A DNA stretch of 7,361 nucleotides from Candidatus Aminicenantota bacterium (GTDB taxonomy: Bacteria; Acidobacteriota; Aminicenantia; S016-38), in contig JAGHBF010000047.1 in NCBI GenBank assembly GCA_021161165.1, positions 1-7,361 of the forward strand, read 5' to 3'. The notes under the pieces are model-generated. The model did no database searches, was not told the DNA's origin, and saw only the letters and a program-made list of their open reading frames with translations. A program made the position numbers and the translations under genes. Of this stretch, positions 1 to 6,900 are shown one piece after another (position 1 is the stretch's first letter; each line of letters opens with the position of its first letter).

Positions 1-947
1 TCAAAAACCTGATTTACCAGTGGATCCTGGGATGAACTTGTACAATAAAGGTCAACCTGACCTGTGGAAGAATCAGGAACTATGTATTCCATCTGCATAT
101 CCACTATGTTCTTAGCAAGAGGAACACACGCTTCAGGATCAAATCCATTTGCACATGGATTCGCATTCCCCTTGGTATCCAAACTAACCGTAAGATAATA
201 GTCTCCATTAATTCTGCTTATAAAGTAAATTCCAAAAAAGTTCAGCTTTATCACTGAAGAACTATCCCTTTCGTAGGTAAGGACATTACCAGCTGTGGGA
301 TTCGTGGAATTAAGATAATTGGGCAAAAAATCCCTATACGAAAGTGGAATTGGACCCCCACTGTCAGAGTAACTGAATTCTCCAGAGTAATAAACAGGTG
401 TACTCCTGAGAGTAAGTGATGCTGATGATGTATTTACTGATAGGACCTTGAATATGTAGAACCCATCTTTAGACATTATCATTCCTATATCATTTGCCTG
501 CCATAGTGATTCTCCTGTAGTAGAAACGGGATTTATCACCTTATCTATAACAAGAGTTGAATTACTTGGATACCAGGAACTATTGGATATTTTGGTAAGA
601 GTTCTCACATCTCCATAAGCAATAATAATTCCATCAGGATCCGTATCCTTTCCGGATGTATTAAAACTCCCGGAATTTAAAGGAATTATTCCCCTGAAAG
701 GAGTGGTTGTATCAGCTCCAAGATAAGTTCTTGACCCTGCTACAGCAATTCCTGCACCGGCCTGGGATATTTTCTCCTGAAGGTCAATAAAAGCCGTTCT
801 TATCTGGGATTTTATCAGCACCCTCTTATTTTCCTGAATAAAGCTTCTCTGATGAAAAATCATAGCCGACACCAGAGCAAGACCCACCAGAACAAAAATA
901 AACATTACCACGAGTAGTTCAGCTATACTCATTCCTCTTTCTTTCAT
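1..947 (-). CDS. pilW: PilW-like minor type IV pilin, 3' end beyond the window
   Basis: An uninterrupted reading frame of 315 codons starts at 947 and is still open at base 1, so the C-terminus is missing. The N-terminus MKERG|MSIAELLVV is a class III (type IV prepilin) signal: a short charged leader, Gly before the cleavage point, Glu at mature position +5, then a hydrophobic helix to about residue 30. After that comes a long Ser/Thr/Asn-rich, beta-type domain, with two cysteines in NPCANGFDPEACVP near residues 270-285 that could form a disulfide loop, followed by DMQMEY, a motif position typical of PilW-family proteins. The likely role is a minor pilin of the priming/tip complex, held in the inner membrane before assembly. 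The start at 947 is preferred over the ATG at 950 because it sits 5 nt from AGGAGG (958-953). It follows the pilV-like gene with a 9-nt gap. Family assignment rests on the N-terminus, size and position; GspJ-like is the alternative. Confidence 0.8.
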   Translation of the reverse strand, partial: MKERGMSIAELLVVMFIFVLVGLALVSAMIFHQRSFIQENKRVLIKSQIRTAFIDLQEKISQAGAGIAVAGSRTYLGADTTTPFRGIIPLNSGSFNTSGKDTDPDGIIIAYGDVRTLTKISNSSWYPSNSTLVIDKVINPVSTTGESLWQANDIGMIMSKDGFYIFKVLSVNTSSASLTLRSTPVYYSGEFSYSDSGGPIPLSYRDFLPNYLNSTNPTAGNVLTYERDSSSVIKLNFFGIYFISRINGDYYLTVSLDTKGNANPCANGFDPEACVPLAKNIVDMQMEYIVPDSSTGQVDLYCTSSSQDPLVNQVF

Positions 948-952
948 CATAT

Positions 953-958
953 CCTCCT
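953..958 (-). promoter_or_regulatory. Ribosome binding site of the pilW-like gene, overlapping the upstream stop codon
   Basis: AGGAGG (958 down to 953) shares bases with the TAG stop of the pilV-like gene (959-957). Two adjacent ATG codons follow, at 950 and 947; the spacers are 2 and 5 nt, so 947 is the better start. The arrangement implies translational coupling between the two minor pilins. Confidence 0.75.
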
Positions 959-1346
959 ATTGTCCTGTTATTATGGTGGTCAGCGAAAGTAACTGTCTCT
1001 CCTGACTTTTCTGGCTCTTTTTCCATTTCACGACAACGGTAACCAAATAAAGATTCATATCCGCGCTACCCACCTGTTGGATCTGGTACTCTCTTTTATA
1101 ATTGGGATACAAGGGAATAGAACCGTAATCTTCAGTGGTTAGTGAACCTGAAGTGACAGCCTGTGGATGAGCCTTCGCAAATTCCAGTCCCTGTTCAGCC
1201 ACATAAAGAGCTTCTGTTCTTAGTGTGTTGGTTTTATCGAAAACATATCTTGCAGAGAATGCTGAGAGAATAAAAATAACAAGTAATCCAAGAATCCCCA
1301 CGCCAATTATCGCCTCTATCATAAATTGTCCTCTTTCATTTCCCAT
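957..1346 (-). CDS. pilV: PilV-like minor type IV pilin
   Basis: This 129-residue protein begins MGNERG|QFMIEAIIG, a prepilin leader with Gly6 before the cleavage point and Glu at mature +5 (residue 11), followed by a hydrophobic helix to about residue 30. The sequence ALYVAEQGLEFAKAH after the helix resembles the PilV/GspI family pattern, and the C-terminal part VTVVVKWKKS...RQLLSLTTII matches the beta-strand end common in these minor pilins. It would be cleaved by prepilin peptidase and assembled in the tip/priming complex. It is shorter than many PilV proteins. The residue after cleavage is Gln, where Phe or Met is usual. The start at 1346 is preceded by a G-rich stretch (1355-1350) that overlaps the previous gene's stop; the gap between genes is 8 nt. 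GspI-like is an alternative name; pilus context favours PilV. Confidence 0.8.
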   Translation of the reverse strand: MGNERGQFMIEAIIGVGILGLLVIFILSAFSARYVFDKTNTLRTEALYVAEQGLEFAKAHPQAVTSGSLTTEDYGSIPLYPNYKREYQIQQVGSADMNLYLVTVVVKWKKSQKSQERQLLSLTTIITGQ

Positions 1347-1354
1347 TTGCCCCC

Positions 1355-1852
1355 CTATTTCACAAAATGTCTTGTTGTCTCAACCCCACCCATAGGATAA
1401 AGGGTTATTTGAAAATAATGCTGAGGAATAGTGGCCATCGAAATTCTTACTGTAAAAAAGGTTAAAACATAATTACCGGTCCCCTGTTCCATAACCATTC
1501 TTCCATCTGGCAAAAAAACTATATCAACCTGGGGATTTATAAGATAGCTGGCCTGAGCAGGTATAGAATGCGAAGTTTTTTTCACATCTATATATAAACT
1601 TCCCTCCTTCTCCTGAATCCAGTACCTTCTGGGATTGGATATGCTATCAAAATGGATTCTTACTATGCTCTCATCTTTCATCGCAAGTGCTCTCGCCCTG
1701 TAGAAAGTCATCATAAATTCATTGATCTCTCCTCTCAAAGTCCAGTTATGCCTCGCTTTCCCTAATGCAGTTATGGCCACTGCGAGCATAATTCCGAGTA
1801 TAGCAACCACCACTAAAAGTTCCACCAGAGTAAAACCTTTATTCTTCCTCAT
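1355..1852 (-). CDS. fimT: FimT/GspH-type minor pilin
   Basis: This is a 165-residue prepilin-like protein with the textbook N-terminus MRKNKG|FTLVELLVV: Phe at +1, Glu at +5, and a hydrophobic helix to about residue 30. The globular part carries the GspH/FimT pattern: a conserved FLPDGR strand around residues 117-122 and a final ITLYPMGGVETTR segment near residues 148-160. Such proteins are minor pilins at the pilus tip; some FimT proteins also bind DNA in natural transformation, which I cannot infer here. The start at 1852 is chosen over the in-frame ATG at 1879 because GGAGG (1864-1860) lies 7 nt upstream and because the longer form would put nine extra residues before a normal leader. Its first 14 nt overlap the 3' end of pilY1 in another frame, so translation is probably coupled. 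FimU (the Pseudomonas name) is an equivalent label. Confidence 0.87.
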   Translation of the reverse strand: MRKNKGFTLVELLVVVAILGIMLAVAITALGKARHNWTLRGEINEFMMTFYRARALAMKDESIVRIHFDSISNPRRYWIQEKEGSLYIDVKKTSHSIPAQASYLINPQVDIVFLPDGRMVMEQGTGNYVLTFFTVRISMATIPQHYFQITLYPMGGVETTRHFVK

Positions 1853-4800
1853 GTAATAGCCTCCAGTATACAGGTCCAAATATATTGGGCAAAGAAAGCG
1901 TTTTTTGCTTAATTATCTTTTTGGAACCAGGGGTTGAATCTGTAACATAAACTTCATAGCCTCCAAGGGTAGAAGCTCCTCCACCACTTACTCTCCCTCC
2001 CATTCTAACTGCACTTACATCTCCTCCACATCCCGGGAGAGAAATTCTGTAAGCATTCATCTGCCCTCCAGCTGAACATATGTCTGTTATTCCTGCAGGG
2101 GAATAAGTTGTAAAGTAAAGGTCACCAAATACAAATGGGTCTTCGAAAAGTTTTTCTCCTGTATCAGGAAATTCAAGCTTCCATCCCTGAGAAGTATTGG
2201 ACAGGGTAAAAGACGGTGGATTATTCTCTTCAGAGAATATGTCTTCCACATCAGTTAAAATGGAGGATATATCCTGAAGGTCATCCATGGTAACGGGCTG
2301 GTCAGGAATTCCTGTCGTGTCTATTATCCCTACCATGTACCAGCTATTGTCGGCATTTTTAGGTTCATCCCTTCTACCTGTCCCGGCAAAAACCCATCTC
2401 CTTCCACATGTATCGAGTGCGACAGCCACTTTCTGGAATATGGGCTGGTCTTCTCCTAACTCAGCAAGTTTTCCCATTGTCCAGTTATCTTTATCCTCAC
2501 TGGAGAGATCAACTTTCCATATATTTCCTTTAATATCTCCTACATAGACCGTATCCATAATCCCATCGCCATTAAGATCCACCACAGTCGGAGTTCCCAC
2601 GAGAGAATGCAGGTCATCTACAACCTCATACTGGTCAGAGGAAGGATGAAGATAGACGGTCCTGTTTCCCTGAGTTACTGTTATAGTCGGCTCACTGTTT
2701 ACAAATGCTTTAATAACCTCACCTGAGCTTGCATTCAATATAAATAGAGCTGCTCCTTCGGATATATTATTCCAGTCCGAAGGTCCAAAATCAGCAGGAT
2801 AACCTCCTGTTGCAAAGACTGCATAGATCTTATCTACACCATCGCCGGCATCATACCTGAGCAGTCCCACTTTTGGTTTTCCCCAGGTCTCTCCCATAAA
2901 TGGCAACCAGTATCCTCCATACCATTCATGCTGATAGGGAGGTGGTAAGCATATTTCTTCGAAATAGGGAGGACCTGCCTGGCCTGGTTGAGGACCTCCT
3001 GCATTATTCCAGTAGGTAATGCAGTCTATATCATTTACAGGAGGAACATTGGGGAATTCCCATAATACTCTTCCAAATCCCTTATTGTTATCGTCAGAAT
3101 CAAACCCATCTGAGGGGTCTGTCACATCAAGAGCATAGTATCTTTTACCACCCTGTCTAAGACCAAAGGTAAGAAGAGTAAAGAAATCCCTTTCTTCAAA
3201 GGATTTACTTGTGTCGTTTAATCTTACATCCACTGCTGTAATGTATCCATCAACTGAATAATCCCATGAATTGTTTATGGCAGTACTTGTAAGTGTAGGA
3301 AGGGTATTGGTTGGAACAAATTGTCTTACAGTCATTCCTGCATCATAGGTTACTCCATTGTTTTCCCATTGTTGTACTGTTACAACATGAAGCGTCCCAT
3401 CATTGGCCCCATAGTAAACAAGAGGATTTCTGTCCTTCCATTGGTTATAAAACTCTTCATATTTGTTTCCGTAAAGGGGTAAAAATCTAAGGAACGCAAA
3501 AGGACTTCCAACCATAACCACATTGGAATGAAATACATCTCCATGTCCCCACCAGTCTCCGACTGTGTCGCAGCCCACTACAAGGTCTGTATCGTTCGGA
3601 GTAAGAGTACAACCAAGAAGGGCTGAATTTATTGGAGGAATGTTTGATAGTTTATTGTAAGGAGAAGGTACTCTGTAAAATTCCAGGATGGTATTACTTC
3701 CTGGAACCGTGTTTATTTCAGAGAGGGGGACTGTTTTTGTGTAAACATAAGTATAAATACTGGAAAGCAGATTATTCCTAACTGTCGAAGAATTAAGATT
3801 CTGGTTCTTAAGAAAATTTGTCAGTACTAAACCTGCATCCCATACGGAATTTATCGGGTTTCCCTCAGAATCTGTTTCAAATTCATTATTTTCGTTCAAT
3901 TCATAGGCTTCCATATGTCCTTCCCAGATTCTTCTGTCCTCATAAGGTTTAAACCAGCTTATAAATCCGTATGCCTCTCCTACTGTTACTGTTTTTGGAG
4001 CAGCTATGGGAGCGAAAGAAGGAGTGGACTGGAGAATGTAGTGGATTGCACTTCTTATGCTATCCACAAGTTGCTCATAGTTCTGCGCATCGTAATACTG
4101 GCCTCCTCCCACCTGTGCTGCGTGCTGAAGCAACTGGGAGTCACCCTGTCTGAATTTAATTGTATATGTGGATAAGTTCTGGTTTCCATCAAGGTCTGGC
4201 CTCAGGTCATGATTGAAAAGCCACCATGCTACATCGTCAAGAAGATGACTCTCAAATGTTTTAATATCACTGCCGTTTCCATCGCCGTCCAGGTCATAGT
4301 TTTCGCTACAGCTTCCTTGTAAATCCTGAATATAAGCCTGGTATTCACACCCGTAAGGGGGGGCACAGTCGCACTCGAAGTTATCGGAAGTGGGGTACCC
4401 GTCTGTCAATAGTATTGTAAAGTTTTTCTGACACCATGCTGTTATAGGAGAAGGACACGGGCCATTGGAACATTTACTCCCTGTTAATCCTTCTGTAAAA
4501 TATTTCCCTGCTGTATCCAGAGTCTCAGCAAGTGGAGTATAACCATAGGGCTCTATTTCATAAACACTATTCATCATTGCATGTCTCCAGGACACGCACT
4601 GATTAGGGTTAGAATCAGTACAATTGTCAGGGTCTGAGACATCCTTCACAGGATAAACTATTTTTCCACCTTTACTATTATACTGACTATAGCCGGTTTG
4701 GTGGAAGTACATAAAACCAATGTTAAGGTCATTCCTGAAATTATCGATAAGCTCAATTAAAGTTCTTTTTGCAGACTCAAGCCTTGTTGCATAGTAATTA

Positions 4801-5063
4801 CCTCCATCCTCACTACAGTAAGAAAAAGTAAAGGTTTTCCAACCGTCTGATGTTGTATAGCTTCTAAAATTATTGTAATCTGATTGGTCTCCTATATAAA
4901 CATCACAGGATCTCATAGAACCAGATTGGTCCAGTATAAACAGAAGATTAGGTTTGGCATACATCGTAAAAAACACTCTATCATCTGTGGCTGAATGACC
5001 AACAGGATAAACTAAGGGCAGCAACAATGCAAACGAAACAAGAATCAACATTGCTCTCCTCAT
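1839..5063 (-). CDS. pilY1: PilY1-like type IV pilus tip adhesin (VWA domain plus beta-propeller)
   Basis: This 1074-residue exported protein is expected at the pilus tip, where PilY1 proteins act in pilus extension, adhesion and surface sensing. Residues 1-25 look like a Sec signal peptide. A von Willebrand A domain follows (about 36-345) with a complete MIDAS metal site: DQSGS at 45-49, Thr176 in YTPLAE, and Asp221 in LLTDG. The domain is interrupted by Cys-rich stretches (Cys198, 203, 211, 231, 233, 239, 252) and a DLDGDGNGSD loop at 257-266. The C-terminal half is the PilY1 propeller: WGHGDVFHS (505-513), YYGANDGTLHV (550-560), RYYALDVTDP (641-650), and the calcium loop DLNGDGIMD (829-837) followed by YVGDIKGNIWKVDL. 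AGGAGG (5076-5071) is 7 nt from the ATG; Met5 (5051) is an alternative start. pilY1 comes first in the operon, directly behind a sigma-54-type promoter. Confidence 0.93.
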   Translation of the reverse strand: MRRAMLILVSFALLLPLVYPVGHSATDDRVFFTMYAKPNLLFILDQSGSMRSCDVYIGDQSDYNNFRSYTTSDGWKTFTFSYCSEDGGNYYATRLESAKRTLIELIDNFRNDLNIGFMYFHQTGYSQYNSKGGKIVYPVKDVSDPDNCTDSNPNQCVSWRHAMMNSVYEIEPYGYTPLAETLDTAGKYFTEGLTGSKCSNGPCPSPITAWCQKNFTILLTDGYPTSDNFECDCAPPYGCEYQAYIQDLQGSCSENYDLDGDGNGSDIKTFESHLLDDVAWWLFNHDLRPDLDGNQNLSTYTIKFRQGDSQLLQHAAQVGGGQYYDAQNYEQLVDSIRSAIHYILQSTPSFAPIAAPKTVTVGEAYGFISWFKPYEDRRIWEGHMEAYELNENNEFETDSEGNPINSVWDAGLVLTNFLKNQNLNSSTVRNNLLSSIYTYVYTKTVPLSEINTVPGSNTILEFYRVPSPYNKLSNIPPINSALLGCTLTPNDTDLVVGCDTVGDWWGHGDVFHSNVVMVGSPFAFLRFLPLYGNKYEEFYNQWKDRNPLVYYGANDGTLHVVTVQQWENNGVTYDAGMTVRQFVPTNTLPTLTSTAINNSWDYSVDGYITAVDVRLNDTSKSFEERDFFTLLTFGLRQGGKRYYALDVTDPSDGFDSDDNNKGFGRVLWEFPNVPPVNDIDCITYWNNAGGPQPGQAGPPYFEEICLPPPYQHEWYGGYWLPFMGETWGKPKVGLLRYDAGDGVDKIYAVFATGGYPADFGPSDWNNISEGAALFILNASSGEVIKAFVNSEPTITVTQGNRTVYLHPSSDQYEVVDDLHSLVGTPTVVDLNGDGIMDTVYVGDIKGNIWKVDLSSEDKDNWTMGKLAELGEDQPIFQKVAVALDTCGRRWVFAGTGRRDEPKNADNSWYMVGIIDTTGIPDQPVTMDDLQDISSILTDVEDIFSEENNPPSFTLSNTSQGWKLEFPDTGEKLFEDPFVFGDLYFTTYSPAGITDICSAGGQMNAYRISLPGCGGDVSAVRMGGRVSGGGASTLGGYEVYVTDSTPGSKKIIKQKTLSLPNIFGPVYWRLLHEEE
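1860..1864 (-). promoter_or_regulatory. Ribosome binding site inside the 3' end of pilY1, fixing the fimT start
   Basis: GGAGG (1864 down to 1860) with a 7-nt spacer to ATG at 1852. It lies inside the pilY1 coding sequence, shortly before its TAA stop (1841-1839). It is the reason to reject the upstream ATG at 1879. Confidence 0.75.
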
Positions 5064-5102
5064 CTCCTTTCCTCCTTTATAAAAATAAACTCAATTTTCA
5101 AT

Positions 5103-5119
5103 TGCAAAATCTATGCCAG
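5103..5119 (-). promoter_or_regulatory. Sigma-54 (RpoN) -24/-12 promoter of the pilY1 operon
   Basis: Read on the minus strand, CTGGCATAGATTTTGCA matches the YTGGCACG-N4-TTGCW consensus at all positions except two in the CACG part. The invariant GG (5117-5116) and GC (5105-5104) have exactly the required 10 nt between them. Transcription would start near 5092, giving a leader of about 29 nt that includes the pilY1 Shine-Dalgarno. Sigma-54 control of pilus genes is known, for example pilA with PilS-PilR in Pseudomonas; its use here is inferred from sequence and position. Confidence 0.72.
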
Positions 5120-5170
5120 ACATCCTGAAGCTTTTTATTTGGGTTTATTTTGATATAAATACTAAAGAGG

Positions 5171-5187
5171 TGTATAAATTTTATACA
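5171..5187. promoter_or_regulatory. Perfect 17-bp palindrome, candidate activator site for pilY1
   Basis: TGTATAAA and TTTATACA form perfect 8-bp arms around one central base (5179). Symmetry extends weakly outward (5169/5189 and 5168/5190 also pair). The centre is about 87 bp upstream of the predicted sigma-54 start, a usual distance for a bacterial enhancer-binding protein. The protein that binds is unknown; the AT-rich arms do not identify a family. Confidence 0.55.
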
Positions 5188-5193
5188 TCTTTC

Positions 5194-5245
5194 TATAAAA
5201 AAGAGGACAAAAAAATGTGTGGGGAAAAGGAGGGGGAAGAGGGGA
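5194..5245 (-). terminator. C-rich, G-poor stretch: possible Rho loading (rut) site
   Basis: Over these 52 nt the transcript strand has 21 C and only one G (at 5208), and the first 25 nt (5245-5221) are pure pyrimidine. High C, very low G and lack of structure are the known features of Rho utilisation sites. It follows the groEL hairpin and ends a few bases before the pilY1 palindrome, so it may complete termination of groESL transcripts. The composition is seen directly; the role is inferred. Confidence 0.4.
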
Positions 5246-5258
5246 CGGTGCCCCCTCT
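5238..5258 (-). terminator. GC-rich hairpin downstream of groEL
   Basis: On the minus strand AGAGGGG (5258-5252) pairs with CCCCTCT (5244-5238) around GCACCGT. A further C-G and G-U pair can tighten the loop to three bases. It begins 11 nt after the groEL stop. There is no U tract directly after it: a T4 comes about 12 nt later and a T7 about 22 nt later. It is therefore an imperfect intrinsic terminator, and may instead protect the 3' end of the groEL message or be a REP-like element. Confidence 0.55.
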
Positions 5259-5269
5259 CAATCTATCTA

Positions 5270-6886
5270 TCAGTACATATCCATTCCGCCACCGGGCATC
5301 TTCGGCTCTTCTTTCTCCGGAATTTCGGAGATGAGAGCATTTGTCATAAGCAGTAATCCTGCAACTGAGGCAGCGTTTTCAAGGGCAATTCTTGTAACCT
5401 TTGCAGGATCAATTACTCCAGTTTTTACAAGGTCTTCATACTGGCCAGTAAGAGCGTTGAACCCATAATTTACATCGTCATTTGCAAGTATTTTTTCAAC
5501 AACTACAGAGCCCTCATAACCAGCATTGAAGGCTATCTGGTAAGCGGGCACTTTGAGAACTTTCTTGATTATCTCTGCACCGAGATTCTCGTCTCCTTCC
5601 AGTTTAAAGTCTTTAATCCTCTGATAGATTCTGAGATAAGCAACTCCACCACCGGGAACTATACCCTCCTCAACCGCAGCTTTTGTGGCATGCATAGCAT
5701 CTTCAACTCTGGCTTTCTTTTCTTTCATTTCAGGCTCAGTAGCAGCTCCAACTCTTATAACTGCAACTCCACCAACAAGCTTTGCAAGTCTTTCCTGGAG
5801 TTTTTCTCTGTCATAATCAGAGGTTGTCTCTTCTATTTCTTTCCTTATCTGCTGAATCCTTGCCTTTATGTCTTCTTCCTTACCTTTTCCACCAATTATA
5901 GTAGTATTTTCCTTGTCAATAACCACTTTCTCTGCCTGACCCAGCCAGCTGAGGTCTATCTTATCCAGTTTGACTCCAAGATCTTCAGAGACAACTTTAC
6001 CACCGGTAAGAATGGCAATATCCTGAAGCATTGCCTTTCTCCTCTCACCAAATCCAGGTGCCTTTACCGCTGCTGAAACGAATATTCCCTTGAGTTTGTT
6101 CACAACGAGGGTTGCAAGGGCTTCACCTTCAACATCTTCTGCTATAACGAGTAGAGGTTTTCCAGTTTTCGCTACCTGTTCAAGAAGGGGCAGAAATTCT
6201 CTAATGGAAGAGATCTTCTTTTCGTGGATCAGGATGTATGGATTTTCCAGAACAACTTCCATCCTGTCAGGGTCAGTTACGAAATATGGGGAAAGATACC
6301 CACGGTCAAACTGCATCCCTTCCACAACTTCCATTTCTATCTTATTGGATTTTCCTTCCTCAACTGTAATTACACCATCCTTCCCGACTTTTTTCATTGC
6401 TTCGGCTATTATCTCTCCGATTTCCATGTCGTTATTGGCCGAAATCGCGGCCACATAAGCAATCTCGTCTTCTTTAACTTCCCTCGCTATTTTCTTAAGT
6501 TCTTCCACTGCCTTTTCAACAGTCTTATCTATTCCCCTCTTTACAAGAGTTGGGTTAGCTCCTGCAACAATATAGCGAAGCCCTTCATGGAATATAGCCT
6601 GTGCAAGAACAGTTGCTGTTGTTGTTCCATCACCTGCCACATCTGAAGTTTTAGTGGCAACCTCTTTGACCATCTGGGCTCCCATATTTTCCCATGGGTC
6701 TTTAAGCTCTATTTCCTTTGCTACGGTAACTCCATCTTTTGTCACATTGGGAGCCCCAAACTTTTTCTCAATAATGACATTCCTTCCCTTGGGACCAAGG
6801 GTTACTTTTACTGTATTTGCGAGTTTGTCCAGACCTCTTTTAAGATGTTCAAATACCTCATCTCCTAATCTAATATCCTTTGCCAT
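5270..6886 (-). CDS. groEL: Chaperonin GroEL (Hsp60, 60 kDa subunit)
   Basis: This 538-residue, full-length GroEL forms the double-ring ATPase chamber that folds cytoplasmic proteins with GroES. The ATP site is intact: TLGPKG (29-34), Asp51 in TKDGVTV, GDGTTT (85-90, Asp86), Asp396 in KARVEDAMHATKAAVEEG, and IDPAKVTR (492-499, Asp493). The apical region has RGYLSPYF (195-202) and the EFLPLLEQV helix (230-238) that binds substrate and the GroES loop. GIVPGGGVAYL (408-418) is the conserved intermediate/equatorial segment. The tail is short, EEPKMPGGGMDMY, without the long GGM repeat of E. coli GroEL and ending in Tyr. The start at 6886 is supported by AAGGAGGTGA 7 nt upstream relative to GGAGG, and MAKDI is a normal N-terminus. 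It follows groES with a 14-nt gap. The stop TGA is directly followed in frame by TAG, a tandem stop. Confidence 0.98.
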   Translation of the reverse strand: MAKDIRLGDEVFEHLKRGLDKLANTVKVTLGPKGRNVIIEKKFGAPNVTKDGVTVAKEIELKDPWENMGAQMVKEVATKTSDVAGDGTTTATVLAQAIFHEGLRYIVAGANPTLVKRGIDKTVEKAVEELKKIAREVKEDEIAYVAAISANNDMEIGEIIAEAMKKVGKDGVITVEEGKSNKIEMEVVEGMQFDRGYLSPYFVTDPDRMEVVLENPYILIHEKKISSIREFLPLLEQVAKTGKPLLVIAEDVEGEALATLVVNKLKGIFVSAAVKAPGFGERRKAMLQDIAILTGGKVVSEDLGVKLDKIDLSWLGQAEKVVIDKENTTIIGGKGKEEDIKARIQQIRKEIEETTSDYDREKLQERLAKLVGGVAVIRVGAATEPEMKEKKARVEDAMHATKAAVEEGIVPGGGVAYLRIYQRIKDFKLEGDENLGAEIIKKVLKVPAYQIAFNAGYEGSVVVEKILANDDVNYGFNALTGQYEDLVKTGVIDPAKVTRIALENAASVAGLLLMTNALISEIPEKEEPKMPGGGMDMY

Positions 6887-6900
6887 GGCTCACCTCCTTC

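Noticed and set aside
1853..1879. Upstream in-frame ATG at 1879 as the start of the FimT-like gene
   Set aside because: It would add nine residues before a normal prepilin leader, whereas the ATG at 1852 has GGAGG at a 7-nt spacing.
5078..5085. TATAAA near 5080 as a -10 box for pilY1
   Set aside because: It abuts the Shine-Dalgarno sequence, so transcription would start inside or after the ribosome binding site.
5140..5160. IHF site between the palindrome and the sigma-54 promoter
   Set aside because: TATCAA matches the first half of the IHF consensus, but the TTR part is absent at the required distance.
5113..5468. Plus-strand frames across the groEL-pilY1 gap
   Set aside because: They run through the hairpin, the polypurine tract and the sigma-54 promoter and into antisense groEL; their translations show no family features.
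5690..6646. Plus-strand open frames of 120-140 codons opposite groEL
   Set aside because: They lie antisense to a clearly conserved groEL, have low-complexity Ser/Phe/Cys-rich translations with no recognisable domain, and are expected shadows.
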